Shown here one piece after another: positions 1 to 6,750 of a stretch of 9,173 nt of DNA. The first letter of the stretch is position 1, and each line of letters opens with the position of its first letter. Both the position numbers and the translations under genes were made by a program. The stretch spans positions 1-9,173 of the forward strand of contig JAGTUZ010000240.1 of NCBI GenBank assembly GCA_018224415.1. The letters run 5' to 3'. The DNA is from Bacteroidota bacterium (GTDB lineage: Bacteria > Bacteroidota > Ignavibacteria > SZUA-365). A model generated the notes under the pieces. The model did not search any database, was not told the origin of the DNA, and worked only from the letters and a program-made list of their open reading frames with translations.

Positions 1-2
1 CC

Positions 3-335
3 ATGCTCCGTGTGCTGCTGGCGGATGCAGACGTCGAGTTCGACGAGGCAATCAATGGGGAGCAGGCCATCGTCCGCTATGCCGACGGACCGTGGGACCT
101 CGTTCTCATGGACGTGCGCATGCCGGTGCTGGATGGCATCGAGGCGACAGGAAGAATCATTTCCGCGGATGGCAACGCGCATGTCGTTGCGGTCACTGAC
201 TACGATGATGCCGACTGCCGTCTGGAGGCACGTCAGGCGGGATGTCGCGCATTGTTCGGGAAAGGTGATTTGCTGCCCCTCCGTGATTACGTACGGCAGA
301 TGCGGCCAAGCAGCCGTTCAGGCAGTATACATTGA
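3..335 (+). CDS. Response-regulator receiver domain, 5' end cut by window edge
   Basis: This is the C-terminal part of a CheY-like receiver (REC) domain that accepts a phosphoryl group from a histidine kinase. Visible landmarks, counted from the ATG at 3, are the phosphoacceptor Asp37 in 'LVLMDVRMP' (codon 111-113), the switch Thr65 in 'VAVTD' and the conserved Lys87 in 'LFGKGDL'. The acidic pair of the first strand is missing. Aligned with the complete regulator at 5767 (Asp11/Asp12, Asp57), it should lie about 9-10 codons before this ATG, so the ATG is an internal Met and the gene starts outside the window. The protein stops about 23 residues after the Lys, with no output domain behind the receiver. 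It is therefore either a stand-alone receiver or the last domain of a hybrid kinase; the window cannot say which. The next gene starts 66 bp downstream with no visible terminator between. Confidence 0.85.
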   Translation: MLRVLLADADVEFDEAINGEQAIVRYADGPWDLVLMDVRMPVLDGIEATGRIISADGNAHVVAVTDYDDADCRLEARQAGCRALFGKGDLLPLRDYVRQMRPSSRSGSIH

Positions 336-388
336 AACCATCTGTATGCCATAGTCACAATTTCTTCTATCTCTTTCCTATCATTATC

Positions 389-393
389 AGGAG
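389..393 (+). promoter_or_regulatory. Ribosome binding site AGGAG that sets the start of the ELWxxDGT gene
   Basis: AGGAG lies 8 bases upstream of the ATG at 402. An in-frame GTG at 393 overlaps the last G of this site and has no site of its own, so ATG 402 is the better start. The protein from 402 also begins with a clean signal peptide. Confidence 0.75.
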
Positions 394-401
394 TGTACAC
401 C

Positions 402-2759
402 ATGAAACGCGTTTGTCAGACCATCGCGATGGTGATGGTTTTCTTCGTGGGGGTCCAGGAAGTCCTGGCACAGGGCCTGCGAATGATCGCCGATGTCAAT
501 CCCGCGAGCACTACAAACACACTGGTCGCAAGTTCGCGGACCGTATTCAATAATCGTATCTTCTTCACCGGCAATAATGGCAGCATCCCAACCCTCTATG
601 CGATGGACGGAAGCGGAGCCGTGAATATTCTGCCGCAGATAAAAACAAACCGATTGCATAATACCGGCAGTCTCCTCATCTTCTGGGGTGACGACGGGAG
701 CACGGGCATGGAGCCCTGGCGAAGTGACGGGACCGTGAACGGGTCGTACCTTTTGAAGAATATCAATAAAACCCCTGTAAAGCCGACGACCGCTTCGCTC
801 TCCTATCTGGAAGGCGGCATAGTGACGATCGGCTCCACGACGTTCTTCGGTTGCATCGAGTCGATTGTCCAGAAACCAAGCGGCCTCATCGTGAACACGG
901 GTCTGTACAAAACAGACGGGACACCGTCCGGAACTCTTGAGATCCGTGACGATCTGGATGTGCAAAAACTTATCGAGCTGAATGGAAGCCTGATCGTGGA
1001 CGGCGTCGATCCTTCCACCTACGGACGTGAGCTCTGGATCAGTGATGGAACAACGACTGTTCCGATCGGAACGCTCTCTCCGGGTGCCGCCGTCTGGGAG
1101 GACGATTACCCGTATGAGCAGTGGTATACGCGGCATGTCTATGTGAGGCATGAACCTGTCGCCACGGCCGGATGCACATTCTTCAACACCCGAAGCCTGG
1201 ACCAGGGAAACGAACTCTGGTGTACCAACGGCACCGCGCTCAGGCAGATCACAGGACTCACCAACGGCGCCTTCTCCACCTACCCGGTTCAGATGACACC
1301 CCTCAATGGCGTGCTCTATTTCGTCGGACTTGACGAGGATCACGGTTCCGAACTGTGGAGCTTTCCGCTTACCGATCCGATGAACAGCGGCGCCGCCACG
1401 CTCGTGCAGGACCTCTACCCGGGGGTCGGCCGATCCGAGCCCTGCTGGCTGACCGCCTACGCTGGAGATCTCTATTTCAGCGCCTACACGGAGGCAACCG
1501 GACGGGAGCTCTTCCGGTACAACGGCACCACCATTCAGCTTGTGGCGGATATTGCACCGGGTTCTGCCAGTTCCAATCCCAAGTTCGCCCCGACAGATAA
1601 ACTGGTATATCCCGAAATGTGGGATGATTCGCCAGACCGCTTTTCTTTCATCGAGTTGAATGGAAAGCTGTATTTCGCTGCAAACAACGGGATCAACGGG
1701 AATGAGCTGTGGAGTTATGACGCAGCGACGAATACCGCCGTGATGGTGTGGGACGTCAATGCGGGGATCGAAAATTCCGATCCAAAATTCATGGTCGCCC
1801 TGGGAAGCAAACTGTATTTCGAGGCATACACGCCCGTATATGGCCGCGCCTGGTATGAATATGATCCGGGTGGGAGCCCTGTCAACCAGCCTCCCGTGGC
1901 TGTCGCGTCGGCGACACCTCTCTCTGGTACTGCCCCACTGACCGTATCTTTCGATGGCAGCTCATCCTACGATCCCGATGGCAGCCTCAGCGGTTATGCC
2001 TGGGATTTCGGTGACGGCAGCAGCTCATCCAATCTCATGTCGCCGAACCACACATATTCCACCGCGGGTACCTACACCGCACTGCTCACTGTGACGGACA
2101 ACAGCAGCGCGACCGCGACAGACAGCAAGCTCATCACGGTGAACGCTCCCCCGGCCGGGTACGTCCATGTGGAGGATCAAACGCTGACGCGGGTGACCCT
2201 CGCGGGCAACAAGATCGCCTGCAAGGACGTTGTGCTCATCGAGGACGACGCGGGATTGCCGGTGAGCGGTGCGATCGTTTCCGCATCCTATTCCGGACCG
2301 ACCTCCGGATCGGTGTCCGGCACCACCGGTGCAAATGGTGAAGCGACGCTCCAGACCTCAACGATTCGCAAACCGAGCGGTTTCTGGACATTCACCGTGA
2401 CGGACGTTCGGGCGACAGGTTTGATCTATGAACTGACTTTGAATGTCGTCACGACAATCACTGAAGGCACGCCGAAAGGGAACGCGCCCTCGACCGCCGT
2501 CTGCGTTCTGGAGCAAAACCATCCGAATCCATTCCATACATCGACAACCATCACCTTCGACGTTCCCGAGGAGCAGCATGTGCTGCTGTGTGTGACCGAT
2601 ATGCTCGGGCGTGAAGTCGCGCGTCTGGTAGACGGACCCATGCGTCCCGGTATGGCCACTGTTCTCTTCGATGCAGCCCGGCTCCCGGCCGGCATCTACA
2701 TCTGTCAGCTCAATGCATTGAACAGCACGCAGATCCTCAGCATGCTGGTGCTGAAATAG
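402..2759 (+). CDS. Secreted ELWxxDGT-repeat protein with PKD, Ig-like and T9SS C-terminal sorting domains
   Basis: The product is 785 residues from ATG 402. Residues 1-24 are a Sec signal peptide (MKR, hydrophobic core, cleavage after 'EVLA'). Residues about 50-490 carry diverged ELWxxDGT units: 'PWRSDGT' 105, 'LYKTDGT' 168, 'ELWISDGT' 210, 'ELWCTNGT' 271, 'ELWSF' 317, 'ELFRYNGT' 369, 'ELWSYDAA' 435 and a final 'RAWYEYDPGG' 482, probably propeller blades. Residues 496-583 are a PKD domain ('WDFGDGSSS', 'HTYSTAGTYTALLTVTD'). Residues 584-687 resemble an Ig-like/Big-1-type module ('VSGAIVSASYSG', 'TFTVTDV'). Residues 702-785 are a T9SS type A sorting domain ('NHPNPF', 'GREVARLVDG', 'LPAGIYICQL'). 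From the family, the protein should cross the outer membrane by T9SS and be surface-attached or released. Its ligand is unknown, and no catalytic motif is visible. It may share a transcript with the receiver-domain gene 66 bp upstream. A strong terminator follows. Confidence 0.9.
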   Translation: MKRVCQTIAMVMVFFVGVQEVLAQGLRMIADVNPASTTNTLVASSRTVFNNRIFFTGNNGSIPTLYAMDGSGAVNILPQIKTNRLHNTGSLLIFWGDDGSTGMEPWRSDGTVNGSYLLKNINKTPVKPTTASLSYLEGGIVTIGSTTFFGCIESIVQKPSGLIVNTGLYKTDGTPSGTLEIRDDLDVQKLIELNGSLIVDGVDPSTYGRELWISDGTTTVPIGTLSPGAAVWEDDYPYEQWYTRHVYVRHEPVATAGCTFFNTRSLDQGNELWCTNGTALRQITGLTNGAFSTYPVQMTPLNGVLYFVGLDEDHGSELWSFPLTDPMNSGAATLVQDLYPGVGRSEPCWLTAYAGDLYFSAYTEATGRELFRYNGTTIQLVADIAPGSASSNPKFAPTDKLVYPEMWDDSPDRFSFIELNGKLYFAANNGINGNELWSYDAATNTAVMVWDVNAGIENSDPKFMVALGSKLYFEAYTPVYGRAWYEYDPGGSPVNQPPVAVASATPLSGTAPLTVSFDGSSSYDPDGSLSGYAWDFGDGSSSSNLMSPNHTYSTAGTYTALLTVTDNSSATATDSKLITVNAPPAGYVHVEDQTLTRVTLAGNKIACKDVVLIEDDAGLPVSGAIVSASYSGPTSGSVSGTTGANGEATLQTSTIRKPSGFWTFTVTDVRATGLIYELTLNVVTTITEGTPKGNAPSTAVCVLEQNHPNPFHTSTTITFDVPEEQHVLLCVTDMLGREVARLVDGPMRPGMATVLFDAARLPAGIYICQLNALNSTQILSMLVLK

Positions 2760-2771
2760 AGCATCGCAAGC

Positions 2772-2815
2772 CGGACGGACGGATGGATTCCTGCGGGGTC
2801 CGTCCGTCCGTTTTT
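2772..2815 (+). terminator. Intrinsic terminator after the ELWxxDGT gene
   Basis: A perfect 12-bp stem (CGGACGGACGGA at 2772-2783, TCCGTCCGTCCG at 2799-2810) encloses a 15-base loop and is followed directly by TTTTT at 2811-2815. It begins 12 bases after the TAG stop, the classic position for ending the upstream transcript and isolating the two-component operon. The stem is three copies of CGGA, so it can also pair one unit out of register. Confidence 0.93.
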
Positions 2816-2817
2816 GC

Positions 2818-2846
2818 TGGACTTTCTCCCCGCTTTCCGCTATTAT
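2818..2846 (+). promoter_or_regulatory. Possible sigma70-like promoter for the two-component operon
   Basis: TGGACT (2818-2823, 4 of 6 matches to TTGACA) lies 17 bases before TATTAT (2841-2846). It sits right after the terminator and 110 bases before the kinase start. The operon must have its own promoter if the terminator works, but the match is modest. A weak TAnnTTTG-like element typical of Bacteroidota (TAGCTTCG, 2865-2872) is an alternative, without a clear upstream partner. Confidence 0.25.
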
Positions 2847-2945
2847 CCGGTACAACGGAATAAATAGCTTCGTACACGAATGTCTTACACAGGTCCTCGT
2901 TAACAAATCAGGACGCGATTGGCATGCTGCGATGCGTCCACAGAT

Positions 2946-2950
2946 GGAGG
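2946..2950 (+). promoter_or_regulatory. Ribosome binding site GGAGG that sets the kinase start
   Basis: GGAGG lies 6 bases before ATG 2957. The earlier in-frame ATG at 2924 would put this site inside the coding sequence and add 11 residues before the signal peptide, so 2957 is preferred. Confidence 0.8.
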
Positions 2951-2956
2951 AACAAA

Positions 2957-5767
2957 ATGCACCTTGGAACGCAAGGGCCTTTCATTTTCAGGATACGGGG
3001 ACCCGGGTGCTTTGTATGTCTCCTTCTGGTTCTTGCCGGGATATGCTGCAGCCACAGCGTCGCTCATGCCCAGAAGGACCGTGCCGAAAGCCTGAAACGG
3101 CAGCTCGCGACGGTCGCTGACGACACAGCGCGAATTAGCATTCTCAACGATCTATCCTCCACGCTGTTGAGCATGGACATACATGCAGCCAGAAGCCATG
3201 CCAACGAAGCACTGAAATTGGCACAGGCAATCGGCTATCAGAATGGAATCGCCGCTGCGTTAAATTCCTGCGCCGCCGTGGATAAGCATGAAGGGAACCT
3301 CGAGAGAGCGCTTGAGCAGTACCAGAAAAGCCTGAGCATATCCGAGAGTTCCGGAAACAGCTACCAGAAAGCGAAGAGCCTCAATGGCATGGGGTTGCTG
3401 TATCAGGATCAGGGCCGCCGCAAAAAAGCGCTCCAATGCTTTGAACAAAGCCTGGAAATTCGGAAGAAGCTGGGAGATCGGAAAGGGAGCGCGTCCTGTC
3501 TGCAGAACATTGGAAATATCCTTACGTGGAAGGGTGTGTACCCGGAAGCGCGCGAGAAGTATGAGATGAGTCTGGCGATCCGGATAGCCTTGGGCGACAG
3601 GCGAGGCATGGCAGGCTGTTACGGGAGTCTCGCGATCCTTCTTCACTTCCAGGGAAAGAATGAAGAGGCGATTGAACAATTCAGGAAAAGCGTACAGATA
3701 TCCGAGGAGATTGGTGATAAACAGAATACAGCTCTTGGCAGAATGAATATCGGTACGATTCTGGGCATACAAGGCCTGTATTCAGAGTCGTTGGAGCAGC
3801 ATCAGATAAGCCTGAAATTGTTTGAGGAACTGGGACTCAAACAGTCCGTCGCGACATGCCATTTGAACATAGGTGTCGGGTATCAAAAGAAGAGCCAGTA
3901 TTCACAGGCTCTGAACCACTTCCAGAAAAGCCTGAACATCTCGAATGCGTTGGGCGACAGAAGCGGCATAGCCACATGCCTGAAGAATATCGGAGTCATA
4001 TACGAACGGCAGGGGAAGCAGACGAAGGCACTGCAGCATTATCAGAAAGGCCTGGATACGTTCACCGCGATTGAGGACAAACGGGAGATCGCCTGTTGCC
4101 TGAGGATGATCGGGAATATCCACCGGAAAAGCGGTTCTGACGAAGATGCCCTCAAAGCTCTGCAACGGAGTCTGAACCTCTACGAAGAACTGAAAGACAA
4201 AAGCGGTATTGCCGCAACGTCCAATGCCATTGGAATTCTGTACAGTACTCAGACAAAGTATCAACAAGCCCTCCCCTATCTTGAGCGGAGCACCGTACTC
4301 AGAGAGGAACTCGGCGAGATGGCGGAAGTGGCGGCCAATCTCTGCGATATCGGTTGGTACCACTACGCTCTCGGCGACAATGCAACGGCACAGTCGCACC
4401 TGGAACGCGGTCTGCAAATCGCCGAAGAGCTCCAGTCTACGGAAATCATCACTTGCATTCTGGCCCGCATGCACAATCTCTTTGCCGCCATCGGGAATTA
4501 CGAAACGGCGTATGAATACTCCCGGCGTCAGATTCGCCACCGCGACAGCACGCGCAATAGCGAAGAACGAGGGGAGCTTCAGGAGTTGATGCAGAAATAC
4601 GAGGCGGAGAAACGCGAACGGGAAATCGGTATGCTGGAGCGGGACAAAGCCCTGCAAACGCTCGACCTCGAACGCCATGAGGAAGCATTGCGCCGGAACC
4701 AACTGGAAGCGCAAAAACGCAGTCAGGAAATCGAGCTCCTTTCTCGCGAAAAGGAAATCCAGCAGCTCGAAGCGGCAATGACCGGCGAACAACTGAAGAA
4801 CAAGGAAAACGAAGCGCTGCGAAAGCAGCAGAAAATCGATCTTCTGGAGAAGGACCGGTCGCTCAAAGATGCGAGTCTCGCACAAGGCGCCGCATTACGC
4901 AACACCCTCATCGCAGCAGCCGTTTTACTCGTTATCATCAGCCTCCTCGTGATTCGTCGCATGCGTGATCGTCGACGCGAGATTGAACTGCAGGCACAGG
5001 TGGCCGAAGCCGCTGCGAAAACCGCCGAAATGGAGAAGCTGCGCATTCAATCCGAAGCGGAACAGCGCGAACGCAAAGCGCAACAGGGCTTCGCACGCGA
5101 TCTGCTTGCGGCACAGGAAGCGGAACGCAAGCATCTTGCCGGCGAGCTCCACGACAGTCTCGGCCAGGATCTCATCGTCGTGAAGAATCACCTGCTCCTC
5201 CTTCGTGAGACAACGGGCCTGAATGGAGATCTTGACGAAGCGATTACCGGCGTTGGTGAAACGCTCGATGATGTTCGGCGACTCTCGCGGGACCTCCGTC
5301 CATATCAGCTCGATCGCTACGGTATCAGCGATGCGCTGCATTCACTCATTACCCGCGCGAATGAATCTTCACAAATCCAGATCAACGCGGAGATCTCGAT
5401 CGTCGACGGTATCTGGGACAAGGATGCCGAGGTATGCATCTATCGCATTGTACAGGAGGCTCTGAGCAACATCCTCAAACACGCGGAGGCGGAACATGCA
5501 CTCATCCGGCTGAAGCCGGAAAATGGAAACATCGCTCTGCGAATTGAAGATGACGGCAAAGGAATCGCGGCAGTGGCCGGCGAAGACGATTCCACGACAG
5601 GGAGCGGATTCGGGCTGAAAAGTATGGCTGAACGAGCAGAAATTCTCGGAGGTCACATGCGCCTGTCTTCACAACCAGGACAGGGAACGAAGATCGAAAT
5701 CCTCCTCCCGCTGCCGGAACAGGCAGCGGCTCATTTCCAGATGAGTGAACAGGAGGTGGATCGGTAA
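2957..5767 (+). CDS. TPR sensor histidine kinase (HisKA_3 / HATPase_c, NarL-type partner)
   Basis: The product is 936 residues from ATG 2957. A Sec signal peptide ends near residue 38 ('VAHA|Q'). Residues 58-537 are twelve consecutive 40-residue TPR units, and about 534-644 is a long charged coiled coil. One membrane helix follows at about 650-666 ('TLIAAAVLLVIISLLVI'), then RRMRDRRR and a short cytoplasmic coil. The HisKA_3 segment has 'ELHDSLGQ' with phospho-His732 (codon 5150-5152). The ATPase domain shows an N-box ('QEALSNILKHA', Asn838), G1 'DDGKG' 865-869 and G2 'GSGFGLKS' 882-889, so all key residues are present and the kinase should be active. The TPR array and long coil are predicted to be periplasmic, where the array probably binds a peptide or protein. 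The last base of the stop is the first base of the regulator's ATG (TAATG), marking the regulator as its partner. The stimulus is unknown. Confidence 0.93.
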   Translation: MHLGTQGPFIFRIRGPGCFVCLLLVLAGICCSHSVAHAQKDRAESLKRQLATVADDTARISILNDLSSTLLSMDIHAARSHANEALKLAQAIGYQNGIAAALNSCAAVDKHEGNLERALEQYQKSLSISESSGNSYQKAKSLNGMGLLYQDQGRRKKALQCFEQSLEIRKKLGDRKGSASCLQNIGNILTWKGVYPEAREKYEMSLAIRIALGDRRGMAGCYGSLAILLHFQGKNEEAIEQFRKSVQISEEIGDKQNTALGRMNIGTILGIQGLYSESLEQHQISLKLFEELGLKQSVATCHLNIGVGYQKKSQYSQALNHFQKSLNISNALGDRSGIATCLKNIGVIYERQGKQTKALQHYQKGLDTFTAIEDKREIACCLRMIGNIHRKSGSDEDALKALQRSLNLYEELKDKSGIAATSNAIGILYSTQTKYQQALPYLERSTVLREELGEMAEVAANLCDIGWYHYALGDNATAQSHLERGLQIAEELQSTEIITCILARMHNLFAAIGNYETAYEYSRRQIRHRDSTRNSEERGELQELMQKYEAEKREREIGMLERDKALQTLDLERHEEALRRNQLEAQKRSQEIELLSREKEIQQLEAAMTGEQLKNKENEALRKQQKIDLLEKDRSLKDASLAQGAALRNTLIAAAVLLVIISLLVIRRMRDRRREIELQAQVAEAAAKTAEMEKLRIQSEAEQRERKAQQGFARDLLAAQEAERKHLAGELHDSLGQDLIVVKNHLLLLRETTGLNGDLDEAITGVGETLDDVRRLSRDLRPYQLDRYGISDALHSLITRANESSQIQINAEISIVDGIWDKDAEVCIYRIVQEALSNILKHAEAEHALIRLKPENGNIALRIEDDGKGIAAVAGEDDSTTGSGFGLKSMAERAEILGGHMRLSSQPGQGTKIEILLPLPEQAAAHFQMSEQEVDR
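3128..4567 (+). repeat. Twelve in-register 120-bp repeats encoding the TPR array
   Basis: The 40-residue TPR unit ('IATCLKNIGVIYERQGKQTK' and so on, usually ending near 'LGDRxG') recurs twelve times with no insertion or deletion. Unit starts are at kinase residues 58, 98, 138 ... 498; the twelfth is more diverged and acts as a cap. The period is also visible in DNA: CAGAAAAGCCTGA at 3323 recurs at 3923 (five periods), and TTGGGCGACAG ending at 3600 recurs ending at 3960 (three periods). The array is diverged at DNA level and is protein-coding, not a satellite. Confidence 0.88.
4622..4903 (+). repeat. Three 35-residue (105-bp) repeats in the coiled-coil linker of the kinase
   Basis: 'EIGMLERDK' (from 4622), 'EIELLSREK' (from 4727) and 'KIDLLEKDR' (from 4832) are spaced exactly 105 bp apart. 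Each opens a 35-residue unit, equal to five heptads; the third unit is shortened and runs into the membrane helix. The phase suggests a continuous coiled coil between the TPR array and the membrane. Confidence 0.75.
5751..5756 (+). promoter_or_regulatory. Ribosome binding site AGGAGG for the response regulator, inside the kinase gene
   Basis: AGGAGG lies inside the last codons of the kinase gene, 10 bases before the regulator ATG at 5767. With the TAATG overlap it fits translational coupling of the kinase and its partner. Confidence 0.75.
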
Positions 5768-6429
5768 TGAACGATGCGCTGACTATCGTCATTGCGGACG
5801 ATCACCCGGTGTTTCGCGCGGGACTACGGCAGATCATCGAGCGCGATGCGACGCTTCGGGTGCTTGGCGAGGCCGGTGACGGTATCGCAGCGCTCGATGC
5901 CATCCGCAACCTGCAGCCAAAGATCACCCTGCTGGATCTGCACATGCCAAAAATGGGTGGACTTGACGTGGCTGCGACGGTGAATCGCGAGCGGCTGCCG
6001 GTGTCGCTTCTCGTCCTCACGATGTTCGACGATGAAGAGATGTTCAATGAGGCGATGGAATATGGCGTCCGCGGCTACATCCTCAAGGATAGCGCCGTTC
6101 TCGACATCGTACGCAGCATTCATGCGGTGGCGGAAGGGAAATACTATATCAGTCCTGCGCTCTCCCGCAATCAGAATGGAGACAACAGCTTCCTTGACTC
6201 AGACCTTGAGAAGCGTCTACGTCTCAATCTGCTTACACCTGCCGAGAAACGTGTGCTGTATCACATCGCGGATGGCAGAAAGTCCACTGAAATCGCCGAT
6301 ACGTTGACCATCAGTCTCCGCACCGTCGAACGTCACCGCGAAAACATCTGCCACAAACTGCTGCTCTCCGGATCCTACTCACTGCTTCGCTTCGCGCTCG
6401 AGCATCGCGAACGGATTTCTCCGCCTTGA
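5767..6429 (+). CDS. NarL/LuxR-family DNA-binding response regulator
   Basis: This is a complete 220-residue two-domain regulator of normal family length. The receiver domain (about 1-122) has the acidic pair Asp11/Asp12 in 'IVIADDHPVFR', phosphoacceptor Asp57 in 'LLDLHMPKMGG', switch Thr85 in 'VLTMF' and Lys107 in 'GYILKDSA'. A linker of about 30 residues leads to a LuxR/GerE helix-turn-helix at about 156-215 ('LTPAEKRVLYHIADG', 'TEIADTLTISLRTVERHREN'). It should be phosphorylated by the kinase encoded just upstream, dimerise and bind promoter DNA. Its start overlaps the kinase stop, so the two genes form one operon. The 'SLRTVERHRENICHKL ... LLRFALEHRE' ending is the form common in Bacteroidota and relatives. 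The targets cannot be identified from the window, and no clear terminator follows. Confidence 0.95.
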   Translation: MNDALTIVIADDHPVFRAGLRQIIERDATLRVLGEAGDGIAALDAIRNLQPKITLLDLHMPKMGGLDVAATVNRERLPVSLLVLTMFDDEEMFNEAMEYGVRGYILKDSAVLDIVRSIHAVAEGKYYISPALSRNQNGDNSFLDSDLEKRLRLNLLTPAEKRVLYHIADGRKSTEIADTLTISLRTVERHRENICHKLLLSGSYSLLRFALEHRERISPP

Positions 6430-6750
6430 CGTTCCTGCCCGAAATCCGTCCAAGATGCTCTGATATCTCACAAACACAGCAGCACGACACCAGGGCACTC
6501 GAACCAGTTCACCAACCGATGTGATGATCTGTCTTTCTCCTCCACACTCCGTCACCGGCTCAAGCAGATCGACTATGACGGTCCGTACAACGATTCCCCC
6601 GAGGTCGAGGTCCGGCTCGACGAGCCCCTGCCGCAGTTTTCACTGTCCCACTTTGTCGGGAGGGAAGGTCATCGTCACTCCATCGAGTTCGAGACTCGCG
6701 GATGGTTCGATGAAGAGATTCCCCGGCATATGGAGCGTCTCACCACCGGT
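6430..6750. other. Convergent gap with no complete gene; possible remnant of the minus-strand gene's tail
   Basis: These 321 bases separate the ends of two convergent genes. I found no intrinsic terminator, RNA gene or intact ORF with a good start. Bases 6520-6750 are not composed like ordinary spacer. In the codon phase of the minus-strand gene, the middle position is about 40% GC while the outer two are about 65-69% (hand count over 77 codons), a coding-like pattern. Minus-strand translation past the TAG stop (6751-6753) gives 36 sense codons with a protein-like stretch ('GNLFIEPSASLELDGV') before a TGA at 6640-6642. The plus strand shares that phase and is also open there, so composition alone cannot fix the strand. 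GTCGAG/CTCGAC at 6604-6621 is a 6-bp inverted repeat with no T-tract. Confidence 0.45.

Noticed and set aside
393..401. GTG at 393 as start of the ELWxxDGT gene
   Set aside because: The GTG overlaps the AGGAG ribosome site, whereas ATG 402 is 8 bases behind it and starts a normal MKR signal peptide.
387..1343. Long open frame of 318 codons on the minus strand
   Set aside because: It lies opposite the ELWxxDGT gene, whose signal peptide, repeat motifs and ribosome site are clear. Its translation shows no recognisable domain, and it is an antisense shadow.
2924..2956. ATG 2924 as kinase start
   Set aside because: There is no ribosome site before it, while GGAGG sits 6 bases before ATG 2957. 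The extra 11 residues would lengthen the signal peptide for no reason.
3041..3049. Lipoprotein lipobox around the paired Cys in the kinase signal sequence ('LAGICC')
   Set aside because: The residue before the first Cys is Ile and before the second is Cys, not Gly, Ala or Ser. A normal 'AHA|Q' signal peptidase I site follows.
3128..4567. Regular DNA repeats as a CRISPR-like or satellite array
   Set aside because: The units are diverged, 120 bp long, all coding and match TPR helices. There are no identical repeats separated by spacers.
3902..4885. 327-codon open frame on the minus strand
   Set aside because: It is antisense to the TPR and coiled-coil part of the kinase. Its length reflects the regular repeat codons and no domain is visible.
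6604..6621. Inverted repeat GTCGAG-N6-CTCGAC as a terminator for the convergent genes
   Set aside because: The stem is only 6 bp and no T-run follows on either strand, so it is a chance palindrome in GC-rich sequence.
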